A stretch of 36,998 bases of DNA from Pseudomonadota bacterium. Its GTDB lineage: Bacteria; Pseudomonadota; Gammaproteobacteria; Burkholderiales; Burkholderiaceae_C. Location of the stretch: assembly GCA_023390985.1 (NCBI GenBank), contig JAEWBU010000337.1:1-36998 (forward strand). The letters run 5' to 3'. This document shows positions 30,753 through 36,949 of this stretch, piece after piece. The notes under the pieces are model-generated. The model was not told the DNA's origin and made no database searches. It saw nothing but the letters and a program-made list of their open reading frames with translations. Numbering within the stretch: the stretch's first letter is position 1; every line of letters starts with the position of its first letter. A program made the translations under genes and the position numbers.

Positions 30753-30810
30753 AACGATGCCGCGGGCCGAACCGAGACGCCCTCGAGGGGCGACATCGTT
30801 CCGGCCCGCG
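30753..30810 (-). promoter_or_regulatory. interlocked helices in the leader of module A
   Basis: In the minus RNA CGCGGGCCG (30810-30802) pairs with CGGCCCGCG (30769-30761), and AACGATG (30800-30794) pairs with CATCGTT (30759-30753). The order is that of an H-type pseudoknot, with a small hairpin CGCCC/GGGCG in the loop. Linkers of one base make simultaneous formation difficult, so the helices may be alternatives that expose or hide the ribosome-binding site. Confidence 0.45.
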
Positions 30811-30818
30811 ATACCGGG

Positions 30819-31262
30819 TTAGACCCCTGCGATGTGGGCGGGGGCGGCCACCAGGTCGTGGAACTCTTTCGAGTTGAGCCACTTCCAGATGGGCGAGATC
30901 TCCAGTGCCGCCCGCGCGGGACTGCACAAGAGCTTGAGCGTCATGAGCGTGTCCAGGGCGCCCGGCTTGTACCGGTCAGGCTGCGCATGCACGTAGATCA
31001 ACATGCCCTCGGAATAGCCCTGCGCCAGGCTCACCTGCAGCAGGGACTCGTCCAGCGCGGTGGCGCCGTCGTAGGTCCACACGCGGCCGGGCGCGTCCAA
31101 GCTGTGCTCGCCGTACACGGAGATCCATTCCACGGAGGTCTCGGGGTTCTGCTGCAGGTGCTGCTGCAGCGCCCGCGCGATCGTCCGCAGGTACGGCCGG
31201 CCGTGTTGGTCGCGCTCCGCACGGGCGGGCTTGCCGGGCTTGGTGTCGCTCTGGCCGCTCAT
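30819..31262 (-). CDS. 147-aa protein of unknown function
   Basis: ATG 31262 overlaps the upstream stop by 4 bp (ATGA). After a charged N-terminus the product has RPYLRTIARALQQHLQQNPE, VEWISVYGEHSLDAPGRVWT, ESLLQVSLAQGYSEGMLIYV and a helical end. It looks like a soluble alpha/beta protein. No family is known to me. Coupling to the DUF7007-like gene suggests that they act together. It is followed by the leader of module A, so readthrough into the module is possible. Confidence 0.68.
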   Translation of the reverse strand: MSGQSDTKPGKPARAERDQHGRPYLRTIARALQQHLQQNPETSVEWISVYGEHSLDAPGRVWTYDGATALDESLLQVSLAQGYSEGMLIYVHAQPDRYKPGALDTLMTLKLLCSPARAALEISPIWKWLNSKEFHDLVAAPAHIAGV

Positions 31263-31855
31263 GCCGCGCACTCCGCCAGTGGGGGCTTGCAGTACGGCTT
31301 GGTGCGGTCGGGCTCCCAACGCGGGAAGCCGTCCAGCACCAGGCGGGAGGCGTTCGTGCATTTGGATCGCGGCACTAGGAAGCCGGCTACCGCTTCGTCC
31401 CTTTTGCGGAAGCCCGCCGCGTAGACATAGCCACTGGGGATGTCCCAGAAGGCGTCATTCCACACTGCGGTGCTGACGAAGTTGTCGAAGCTCGCGTGCT
31501 CCCACGCGCGTTTCTCCAGCACGTGCGAATCGGCAGGGCCGAGCGTCACGCCGAAGTGGACCATGTAGGCCTCGGGGCGCCAGTTCTTGAGCGTTTCCTT
31601 GGCCTGCTCCACCACGTTGGCGGAGAAGAAGTGCGGGAAGGCGATGATGACGGCGGCGCAGGCCTCGTCCTCCTCGAACCAGCGGCGCTTGCCGTCGCAC
31701 TCCCCGATCGCGGCCAAGTGGGCCGGCATGTCGACCGCGAGGTCGACGCCGATGCCGCCATGGCTGGCGGTGGAGACGTGCACGATCTTGCGCTCCGGGT
31801 CGTAGTACGTGACGGAGTGCGCGTTGCCCCAGGGCGTGCGCATCGGATTCCACAT
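31259..31855 (-). CDS. DUF7007-like protein
   Basis: ATG 31855 gives 198 aa. The order of motifs MRTPWGNAHSVTYYDPERKI, VHVSTASHGGIGVDLAVDMP and WFEEDEACAAVIIAFPHFFS matches a family common on plasmids and islands of Proteobacteria that I recall as DUF7007 (TPWG, STASHGG, W.EED, FP..F). Its function is not known. A large hairpin lies directly upstream in the leader. It is the first gene of a two-gene unit with composite promoter copy d. Confidence 0.7.
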   Translation of the reverse strand: MWNPMRTPWGNAHSVTYYDPERKIVHVSTASHGGIGVDLAVDMPAHLAAIGECDGKRRWFEEDEACAAVIIAFPHFFSANVVEQAKETLKNWRPEAYMVHFGVTLGPADSHVLEKRAWEHASFDNFVSTAVWNDAFWDIPSGYVYAAGFRKRDEAVAGFLVPRSKCTNASRLVLDGFPRWEPDRTKPYCKPPLAECAA

Positions 31856-31864
31856 GATTTGCTT

Positions 31865-31921
31865 TCTTTCTGCGGCTCCGCCCCTCGCGGCATTGGAGCC
31901 GCGGTGCGGTTGACAGAAAGA
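31865..31921 (-). promoter_or_regulatory. large stem-loop in the leader of the DUF7007-like gene
   Basis: TCTTTCTG (31865-31872) pairs perfectly with CAGAAAGA (31914-31921), and GCGGCTCC (31872-31879) with GGAGCCGC (31895-31902). It ends 10 nt before the start codon and thus could limit ribosome access. Position and size resemble the leader stem-loop of the 78-aa gene. Confidence 0.5.
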
Positions 31922-32000
31922 TCGCGGCGCGCAGTGTGCGCCAGCGACGTTGAATGCGCGGATGGGCCGCGCCGAGTTGCTTAGAGCAACAGGTCGGAGA

Positions 32001-32044
32001 ATTGTCAGAGGCCTTGCCAGCTTGCCGCAATCGCTGCGGGTCCG
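32001..32044 (-). promoter_or_regulatory. composite promoter, copy d
   Basis: On the minus strand: box CGGACCCGCA (32044-32035), 4 nt, -35 TTGCGG (32030-32025), 18 nt, -10 GACAAT (32006-32001). Spacing is identical to copy a. It drives the DUF7007-like operon. Confidence 0.62.
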
Positions 32045-32085
32045 CGGCCGCGGATGTGCGTGTGGCGCGGCTCCAAAAACGAAAA

Positions 32086-32109
32086 GGCCGCCCCGAAGGG
32101 CGGCCTTTT
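32086..32109. terminator. intrinsic terminator of membrane module B
   Basis: GGCCGCCC (32086-32093) pairs with GGGCGGCC (32098-32105), loop CGAA, flanked by A4 and T4. It lies 24 bp after the stop of mini gene B. Confidence 0.88.
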
Positions 32110-32128
32110 GCTTGCCTGATGGCGTTGA

Positions 32129-32248
32129 TTAATGGGTGTCCTTTTGGGACATCTCTTCTTTGTTGACGACGTGGATTTGCCGAATCAGCCACAGCCCTGC
32201 GGCGATGACGAAGAGTGCAAACACGGTGAACGGAGAAATGCCTTCCAC
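32129..32248 (-). CDS. 39-aa single-helix membrane peptide (mini protein B)
   Basis: GTG 32248 follows AAGGA at 8 nt. The product is (M)EGISPFTVFALFVIAAGLWL then IRQIHVVNKEEMSQKDTH: one membrane helix (residues 6-21) and a charged tail. It has its own promoter (32274-32302) and terminator, so it makes a separate RNA of about 180 nt. It parallels mini protein A (GTG start, short N-terminus with Ile-x-x, helix ending LW-I-R, hydrophilic tail). The 70-bp gap from the preceding membrane gene shows that it need not be translationally coupled. The function is unknown; possibilities include a type I toxin-like peptide or a small subunit of the neighbouring membrane protein. Confidence 0.72.
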   Translation of the reverse strand: MEGISPFTVFALFVIAAGLWLIRQIHVVNKEEMSQKDTH

Positions 32249-32273
32249 GTGACGGTCCTTGTGTATGTCCTGT

Positions 32274-32302
32274 ATTTTAGAAGTGCGACTGCCGCCGTGC
32301 AA
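32274..32302 (-). promoter_or_regulatory. dedicated promoter of mini gene B
   Basis: On the minus strand -35 TTGCAC (32302-32297), 17 nt, -10 TAAAAT (32279-32274). It has the same -10 and spacing as the promoter of mini gene A. It lies in the gap between the two genes of module B. Confidence 0.7.
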
Positions 32303-32317
32303 CCGGAGGCCGCGCGC

Positions 32318-32710
32318 CTACTGCCTGTTGCCCTCGTGGGCCTTCAGGGCAGCAAGCAGCGCCCGCTGCTCGGCGTCCTGAATCCTTTCAAGCTCAGCCA
32401 GCCTCCTGCTCAGCAGTACGGTGACCACCCCGACGACGAGGCACATTGCCATCGCTATCGGTTGGTCCCACGGCTGCTGGGCATCCTTGGACCAGTACAC
32501 AACGGTAACCACCGGGCCCGCGACCAGGAGGCCGGCGGACACGTTGATTAAGGTGCTCACGTGGGCGCGGCTCTTAAGAGCCGAGCGCACCGGGTCCACC
32601 ACTTTGGCAGCGTACAGGGAGCGCAGAGCGCCCCAGTTCGCAACCACACACAAAGCCGCGCTCGCGAGAGCCGGACTCAACGCCACCAGGAGTGCAACAT
32701 GACAACGCAT
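32318..32710 (-). CDS. membrane protein of module B, 130 aa
   Basis: ATG 32710 follows CCAAGGAGAAAACC, nearly the same ribosome-binding region as its paralogue at 30721. The product has membrane segments at the N-terminus (VALLVALSPALASAALCVVA), near 53-72 (TLINVSAGLLVAGPVVTVVY) and 84-100 (PIAMAMCLVVGVVTVLL), and a charged helical end ELERIQDAEQRALLAALKAH. The block DPVRSALKSRAHVSTLINVS aligns with EPLRAALRSRMHVEKLVDLV of the 174-aa protein. The plan of helix, basic linker, two helices and charged tail is the same. The promoter is copy e about 180 bp upstream. The function is unknown. Confidence 0.7.
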   Translation of the reverse strand: MRCHVALLVALSPALASAALCVVANWGALRSLYAAKVVDPVRSALKSRAHVSTLINVSAGLLVAGPVVTVVYWSKDAQQPWDQPIAMAMCLVVGVVTVLLSRRLAELERIQDAEQRALLAALKAHEGNRQ

Positions 32711-32887
32711 GGTTTTCTCCTTGGTAGTTCAGGGTGTAGCGACCGGGTTTCACGAGGAAAGCCGGCGCCGGGATCGCGCCGGTGCTCCATGGGTGGAGGC
32801 CGGCGCTGGGGCGCTGGTAGGCAACGCCCGAAGGTGAATGCGTGCACGAGGCGCGCGACAACCGCAGGAATGCGGATTGGGAGGCAG

Positions 32888-32930
32888 AGTGTGGCCGCCG
32901 CCGATCGGCGCGGCAATTCCTGCGGGTCCG
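32888..32930 (-). promoter_or_regulatory. composite promoter, copy e
   Basis: On the minus strand: box CGGACCCGCA (32930-32921), 4 nt, -35 TTGCCG (32916-32911), 17 nt, -10 CACACT (32893-32888). The box begins 5 bp after the stop of the upstream gene. It drives module B through a GC-rich leader with CCGGCGC/GCGCCGG stems. Confidence 0.55.
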
Positions 32931-32935
32931 GAGCG

Positions 32936-33517
32936 CTACGTCGGGCCCCGCAGTACCGACTGCACCGCGGCCATGGAGCGGGTAAAGATTGCGTCGCTCT
33001 GCAGGCGGGTCAGCGCCATGTCGGCGTGCAGCGCGTTCATGGGGCGCAGCATCGCTTCCATCAGCTCGTGCACGGGGTTCATGTTCACGCCATGGGTGGA
33101 CTGCCCCGCGTCGCGGTGTTCGGCGTGGCCGCCGGCGTGCGGGCCTTCGAGCAGGGTCAGGAGCAGAACGCCCCACATGGCTGGCTCAGGGGCCAGAAAG
33201 TGCAGCCAGTAAGGCCACTGCGCGTTGAGCGCATGCAAATAGCGGCGGCACTCGGGGATGGCGTGCACCTCGCGAGGGTCCTGGTCCCAGCCCTCGAAGG
33301 AGAAGAACAGGCGGTGGGCGAGCGCCTGTCGCAGTTGCGCGTCCTCGGACAGGCGCATGAGGTCGTCCACGGCGCGGCCGACGCGCAGCCCGCACACCTC
33401 GTCGCGGCTGAAGACTAGGCAGATGGCGTCCAGGTCCGAGGGCATCTGGTCGGGCCAACCGCTGCCAACGTACCAGGTGGGCGGGATCGGCGGATTCGGC
33501 GAGGGCTTGTCGGGCAT
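32936..33517 (-). CDS. 193-aa protein of unknown function
   Basis: ATG 33517 gives 193 aa. The N-terminus is proline-rich, then LDAICLVFSRDEVCGLRVGR, AVDDLMRLSEDAQLRQALAH, PYWLHFLAPEPAMWGVLLLT and a helical end MEAMLRPMNALHADMALTRL. It looks soluble with a hydrophobic centre. No family is recognised. There is no terminator before the next composite promoter; GCTTGGC/GCCAAGC (33590-33622) forms a hairpin in its leader. Confidence 0.65.
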   Translation of the reverse strand: MPDKPSPNPPIPPTWYVGSGWPDQMPSDLDAICLVFSRDEVCGLRVGRAVDDLMRLSEDAQLRQALAHRLFFSFEGWDQDPREVHAIPECRRYLHALNAQWPYWLHFLAPEPAMWGVLLLTLLEGPHAGGHAEHRDAGQSTHGVNMNPVHELMEAMLRPMNALHADMALTRLQSDAIFTRSMAAVQSVLRGPT

Positions 33518-33657
33518 CGAGACGAAGGTTGAGGTTCCGAGCCGAGGCTAGCAAGTGAGGCGGCTATTTCAACCCCTCCTATCTGGCTTGCTTGGCGGTT
33601 TGCAGCAGATTCCTGGCCAAGCCTGCTCCGACGAGAGCGCACCTGGAAAAGAAAAAA

Positions 33658-33679
33658 GCCCCCGGACGAATCCGGGGGC
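33658..33679 (-). terminator. intrinsic terminator of the 57-aa gene
   Basis: GCCCCCGGA (33658-33666) pairs with TCCGGGGGC (33671-33679), loop CGAA. The minus RNA ends in TTTTTTC. It is 30 bp after the stop of the 57-aa ORF. Confidence 0.88.
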
Positions 33680-33708
33680 GAGAGGAGTGTTGCGTGCGGT
33701 GTCCGCGT

Positions 33709-33882
33709 CTAGGCGGCCAGCAGCAGGGGCTGAAAACCGGTGGGTGCGTGCGTCAGCGCTTCCAGCAGCCCGTGGCGCTCCAGCACGGTGTCGATCGCCC
33801 TGGCGAGGGTCACTTCGGCCTCCGCGCGGACCGTCGCGACGGCAGGTCCTTCAGTCCCAGGAGTGCGCCGCCCGCGCGGCAT
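33709..33882 (-). CDS. 57-aa small protein
   Basis: ATG 33882 follows AGGGG closely and gives 57 aa: a basic, glycine- and proline-containing start, then one amphipathic helix VRAEAEVTLARAIDTVLERH and a short tail. The presence of a canonical terminator just after its stop is the main reason to call it a gene. There is no family. It is divergent from the 128-aa gene with about 120 bp between. Confidence 0.55.
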   Translation of the reverse strand: MPRGRRTPGTEGPAVATVRAEAEVTLARAIDTVLERHGLLEALTHAPTGFQPLLLAA

Positions 33883-34004
33883 GGACCCCTGTTGGCGCTA
33901 CAGCGTCGAGGAATGGCCCTGCAGGTCGCCGCTGCCGCTTAGGGCGATGACCGACGCGTGGGCGGCCACTTGAAGCGATGGGCGGCGCGGTTATCCTGCT
34001 CCAC

Positions 34005-34391
34005 ATGGAAACGCCGCACGACTACATCGAGCCTGGCCGCAAGTCAGCCCGCTTTCGGATCTCGGGGAAGTGGAAGAAGCCTGCGCGGCTCGCTACGGTC
34101 GTCCTCGCCGCCGCTGCGGCCTGCATCGCAATGGGTTGGTACGCTGGGCAGCGCGCTGGGCGGGCGTCGCTCGAGCGACTTATGCTGATCTGGCCGGCCC
34201 CACTCAGCATGCCCCAGGTCGATCGTGCGGATCTTGCGCGAATGGCGCAGCAGTGCCGACTGCATCAGGCTCAGATGGACCGCAATGCCGTGGTCTCGTG
34301 CCTGAAGGAGGGCGCGCAGGCTCTCGACGCGAAAGAGGAGCTGCCTCACTGGGTCGGGCGCCTCGACGCTCTTCTTCGCCACGCGCCTTGA
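34005..34391 (+). CDS. 128-aa single-pass membrane protein of unknown function
   Basis: ATG 34005 gives METPHDYIEPGRKSARFRIS; ATG 33978 in frame adds nine residues. After a basic segment (GKWKKPARLA) comes one membrane helix TVVLAAAAACIAMGWYAG at about 30-48, then a periplasmic domain with two cysteines in helices (LARMAQQCRLHQAQMDRNAV, VSCLKEGAQALDAKEELPHW). There is no known family. It lies 26 bp before the broken NUDIX gene. Confidence 0.6.
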   Translation: METPHDYIEPGRKSARFRISGKWKKPARLATVVLAAAAACIAMGWYAGQRAGRASLERLMLIWPAPLSMPQVDRADLARMAQQCRLHQAQMDRNAVVSCLKEGAQALDAKEELPHWVGRLDALLRHAP

Positions 34392-34417
34392 TCCACGGCC
34401 CGTGCACGCCTGTGACG

Positions 34418-34986
34418 ATGACTGCTCTATCCGCGATCGTTCGGGCTACCTTGTTGAGGGAACTCGCACAGCACACTCCCGCAGACGTGGGCGAAGCGCG
34501 CATGCTGCGCGCCCTCATCGAATTCGTTCGAGACAACGCCGATAGCTGCAGCCGAGACGCTCAAGGCGGCCACGTCACGGCCTCCGCTTGGGTTGTTGAT
34601 CCGCATCTGAGACAGGTCCTCCTGCTGCATCATGGGAAGCTCAATCGCTGGCTTCAGCCGACGGCCACATCGAGCGAGGCGATGTCAGCGTGTCCGCTGC
34701 TGCGCTGCGCGAGGCGACGGAGGAGACCGGAGTGACTTCGTTTCGCCAGATTGGCGCGGTGTTCGACGTCGATGTTCACCACATCCCCGGCCGCCTGAGC
34801 GAGCCGCCGCATCTTCACTACGACGTCCGGTATGCCTTCGTCGCCGATCCCGACGAGGCCCTGGCGATCACGCGCGAAAGCCGCGAGTTAGGCTGGTTCC
34901 TTGTGGCCGACGCGGCGAGCTTGAGCAATAGCGAATCGGTGCATCGCATGATCGCCAAGACCGAAGGGCTGCGCGCGCTACTCTGA
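34418..34986 (+). pseudogene. NUDIX hydrolase broken by a one-base frameshift
   Basis: From ATG 34418 one frame reads MTALSAIVRATLLRELAQHT to VTASAWVVDPHLRQVLLLHH and GKLNRWLQP, the usual start of a NUDIX hydrolase. At about 34659 the coding continues in another frame: GHIERGDVSVSAAALREATE then ETGV, which completes the Nudix box (GH-x5-xxxA--RE--EE-G). Adding one base after LQP restores a single frame through to the stop at 34986, which includes RLSEPPHLHYDVRYAFVADP and GWFLV. The whole protein would be about 189 aa. The shift could be a true mutation or a sequence error. Substrate unknown. Confidence 0.8.
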
Positions 34987-35000
34987 TTGGTGGCGCCCGG

Positions 35001-36113
35001 CTACCCGAAGTCAGGCAGTTCGGCTAGTCCGGCCATGCCGACAGCTGTGCCTCCGCCGAGCGTATCAACCCAGTGCTTGATCACGGTGTTGCGGATGATC
35101 GCCGGACCGGCGGCGGTGTAGGAGCCGGGTTCCAGCATGCCCGCGATCTCCGGACGCTCATAAGCGCGGCGCAAGCAGCGTTGCACGATCTTGTAGAGGC
35201 TCGCCGGGTCGAGACTCGCATGCACTCCCGAGCTGGTTTCTCGCGACAGGAAGAGCGGTTGTTCCTCCTCCCTAGTCAGCGCCGCCGGCGCTGGTTCGGT
35301 GCGTTCACGGCGCGCCAGGCGCACGGCTTCTTGCCGCTGCTGCTCGAGAACATGCTGGCGTATGTCGAGCCAGTCCTGCAGGACCGGCACCGCCGACCAT
35401 GGCACCTCCAACGAGCGCCCTGCCACATCCAGTTTGACGGCCGGCCGCGGCTGGCCGGGCAGAGTGGCCTGGCGGCGATCCACCTCCGACAGGCCCCGGA
35501 GGGCGGTCCCGTTCAAGCCGCCAAGTTCGGAGGCCGTGATTCCGCAGGCGGCCAACAGTGCGATCGCGGCGCGGTCCCGGGCGCCCAGCCATGCCACCCT
35601 GCCCTGCGGCACCAGCTCGCGCAGATGCTTCTCGTCGCGCAGCAACTGCAGAACGAACGGGGGCATGACCTGGGGCTTGCGTGCGCTGCGCTCGATGCTT
35701 GGCGTCGAGGGCAGGCCCAGGGCGGGGTTGTCGTGTCGGGCGCCGAGTGCGATCGCTTGCGCATAGACGTCCCGCAGCACACGCCAGTACCGCTGCTTGC
35801 TGAAATTGGCCATCGCGCCTGGCGTCTTGGCCTTACGGGTGCTCTGCTTAGGCGCAGGGCCTTTCAGAAAGGCGTCAACGTGCGCCGGGCGCGCGACCGC
35901 CCAGCGCTGCGCTGCCGGCGTGAGGACAGGATCTTCCTGGCCAGCGAGCCACTGAATCCAGGATTCCCAGATGCACATGCAGTTGGCGGCGGACTTGGCG
36001 GAGCAGCCCTTCTTGCCGTTGCTTTCCGCGGCAAGCTGCAGCTGCTGCTCGGTCCAGAGGCGAAATACCTCGGAAGGACCAATTACGGTCAGGTGTCGGA
36101 GCGGAGCGTTCAT
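35001..36113 (-). CDS. tyrosine-recombinase-like protein lacking catalytic residues
   Basis: ATG 36113 gives 370 aa; TTG 36170 would add 19. The core-binding domain (KSAANCMCIWESWIQWLAGQ, SKQRYWRVLRDVYAQAIALG) and catalytic-fold helices (GARDRAAIALLAACGITASELGGL region) identify a phage-integrase fold. In Box A the usual GLR-x-SEL is GITASEL, so the first catalytic Arg is replaced. In Box B HxLR becomes AIIRN, losing the His. The protein ends LAELPDFG with no GH motif or nucleophilic Tyr. It is probably inactive and may be an accessory DNA-binding partner of another recombinase. It converges on the NUDIX pseudogene with 14 bp between. Confidence 0.75.
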   Translation of the reverse strand: MNAPLRHLTVIGPSEVFRLWTEQQLQLAAESNGKKGCSAKSAANCMCIWESWIQWLAGQEDPVLTPAAQRWAVARPAHVDAFLKGPAPKQSTRKAKTPGAMANFSKQRYWRVLRDVYAQAIALGARHDNPALGLPSTPSIERSARKPQVMPPFVLQLLRDEKHLRELVPQGRVAWLGARDRAAIALLAACGITASELGGLNGTALRGLSEVDRRQATLPGQPRPAVKLDVAGRSLEVPWSAVPVLQDWLDIRQHVLEQQRQEAVRLARRERTEPAPAALTREEEQPLFLSRETSSGVHASLDPASLYKIVQRCLRRAYERPEIAGMLEPGSYTAAGPAIIRNTVIKHWVDTLGGGTAVGMAGLAELPDFG

Positions 36114-36142
36114 TCCCGGCGTGTTGATGCGAGCCTGTGCCG

Positions 36143-36170
36143 ACCGTACCGCAAAGTTGCTTCGGGTCAA
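36143..36170 (-). promoter_or_regulatory. possible promoter of the recombinase-like gene
   Basis: On the minus strand -35 TTGACC (36170-36165), 16 nt, -10 TACGGT (36148-36143), 29 bp before ATG 36113. The same stretch also contains ACCCGAAGCAACTTTGCGG, a distant echo of the composite promoters, which makes the exact start uncertain. Confidence 0.4.
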
Positions 36171-36215
36171 GGGCCGAAGGTGGAAGACGCGCCCGATTGC
36201 GGAGAGTCGTTGTGG

Positions 36216-36419
36216 CTAGGACGTTTCCAGGCCGATGATCCGCACGGCGCGCACGGGCACGTTGCGCCGGCGCGCTACCGCGCGTCGTGCGCGCTCGACG
36301 GCGCCGTCGGGGCGGCCGCCGCCGGGAACCCGCGCGATGAAGTCGATGCGGCCCGTGATGGGGGCCTCTCCCGGCAGCTGGATCTCGAAGCTCGCGCGCA
36401 CGGGAAGTCTCTCCGGCAT
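36216..36419 (-). CDS. 67-aa basic protein of unknown function
   Basis: ATG 36419 follows AAGGAGG at good spacing. The product PERLPVRASFEIQLPGEAPI then TGRIDFIARVPGGGRPDGAV has a strand-rich first half and a very basic helix ERARRAVARRRNVPVRAVRI. This might be a small nucleic-acid-binding protein. It is the last gene of a small leftward group, 46 bp upstream of the promoter region of the recombinase-like gene. Confidence 0.6.
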   Translation of the reverse strand: MPERLPVRASFEIQLPGEAPITGRIDFIARVPGGGRPDGAVERARRAVARRRNVPVRAVRIIGLETS

Positions 36420-36450
36420 GGCATGCGCCTCCTTGGACGCTTCGCATTGT

Positions 36451-36627
36451 CTACGGGCTGGCGCCTGGTAAGCGGCGCAGCTTTGGCGATGCGCAGTCGG
36501 GCGCCCGCCGCAGGCGCACCATACCGGTCGGCGCGACTTCGCGCAGGTGGTGCATCGCGACCTCGGACGCGGGCCCCACGATCGGCTCGGACTCAACGAT
36601 TGACCGCCGCTGGCGCGGCGGCCACAT
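36451..36627 (-). CDS. 58-aa ORF, uncertain
   Basis: ATG 36627 lies two bases after the stop of the next upstream ORF. The product WPPRQRRSIVESEPIVGPAS then EVAMHHLREVAPTGMVRLRR has plausible protein character to residue 45 and an arginine-rich end. No ribosome-binding site is obvious, so translation would rest on coupling. Confidence 0.35.
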   Translation of the reverse strand: MWPPRQRRSIVESEPIVGPASEVAMHHLREVAPTGMVRLRRAPDCASPKLRRLPGASP

Positions 36628-36629
36628 GG

Positions 36630-36761
36630 TCACTTGCTCAGCGCGCGCTCGACCTTCTTGCGGCTGTTGACCTGGGACTTCACCGCACGCTTGACGTCTG
36701 CGGCGCTGGCGCCTGTCTTCTTCGCCTCGAGAGCGGCTGTCGGCGCCAGCCCAGCCCGCAC
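36630..36761 (-). CDS. 43-aa basic ORF, uncertain
   Basis: From GTG 36761 the product is (M)RAGLAPTAALEAKKTGASAA then DVKRAVKSQVNSRKKVERAL followed by SK. Lysine-rich helices and the tight junction with the next ORF (TGACCATG) favour a real small gene. The start is not certain; the frame is open a further 30 nt upstream. Confidence 0.4.
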   Translation of the reverse strand: MRAGLAPTAALEAKKTGASAADVKRAVKSQVNSRKKVERALSK

Positions 36762-36829
36762 CGGCAGGCCGGCGCTGCGGAAACCCCGTCAGTGCCATTT
36801 ACACCGCCCCTGCTCGGCCACGCGCAACA

Positions 36830-36852
36830 CCCCCTCCCTCCTCCCCTCCCCC
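36830..36852 (-). other. G-quadruplex motif
   Basis: The minus strand reads G5-A-G4-A-GG-A-G3-A-G5: four runs of at least three G with loops of 1-4 nt. It is 69 bp upstream of the first small leftward ORF, so it may affect its transcription. Confidence 0.6.
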
Positions 36853-36924
36853 TGCGAAAATCACGCTATTTGCGAACCGGTCGCGATAAATGAGAAAACC
36901 GCCCCTCCCCCGTCCTGCTGAACT

Positions 36925-36949
36925 GGCCCGCCCGGGCCCCGGGCGGGCC
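36925..36949. other. all-GC perfect hairpin
   Basis: GGCCCGCCCGG (36925-36935) pairs with CCGGGCGGGCC (36939-36949) around a 3-nt loop. No U-tract follows on either strand. Together with AT-richer sequence just left (TTTGCGA/TCGCGATAAA near 36869-36890) it may be part of an origin or regulatory region cut by the window end. Confidence 0.4.

Noticed and set aside
30753..30810. HDV-like ribozyme
   Set aside because: Helix order is similar, but there is no joining segment with the catalytic cytosine between the 3' arms (only one base), and helix lengths do not fit.
32711..32935. Minus ORF reading ..VKPGRYTLNYQGENHA.. in the leader of module B
   Set aside because: No start codon with a ribosome-binding site; it runs out of frame into the membrane gene and overlaps the promoter.
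25957..33679. CRISPR array from the repeated aaaaaagcc-type sequences
   Set aside because: They are A-tracts and stems of separate intrinsic terminators, irregularly spaced by kilobases; no direct repeat and spacer pattern was found anywhere in the window.
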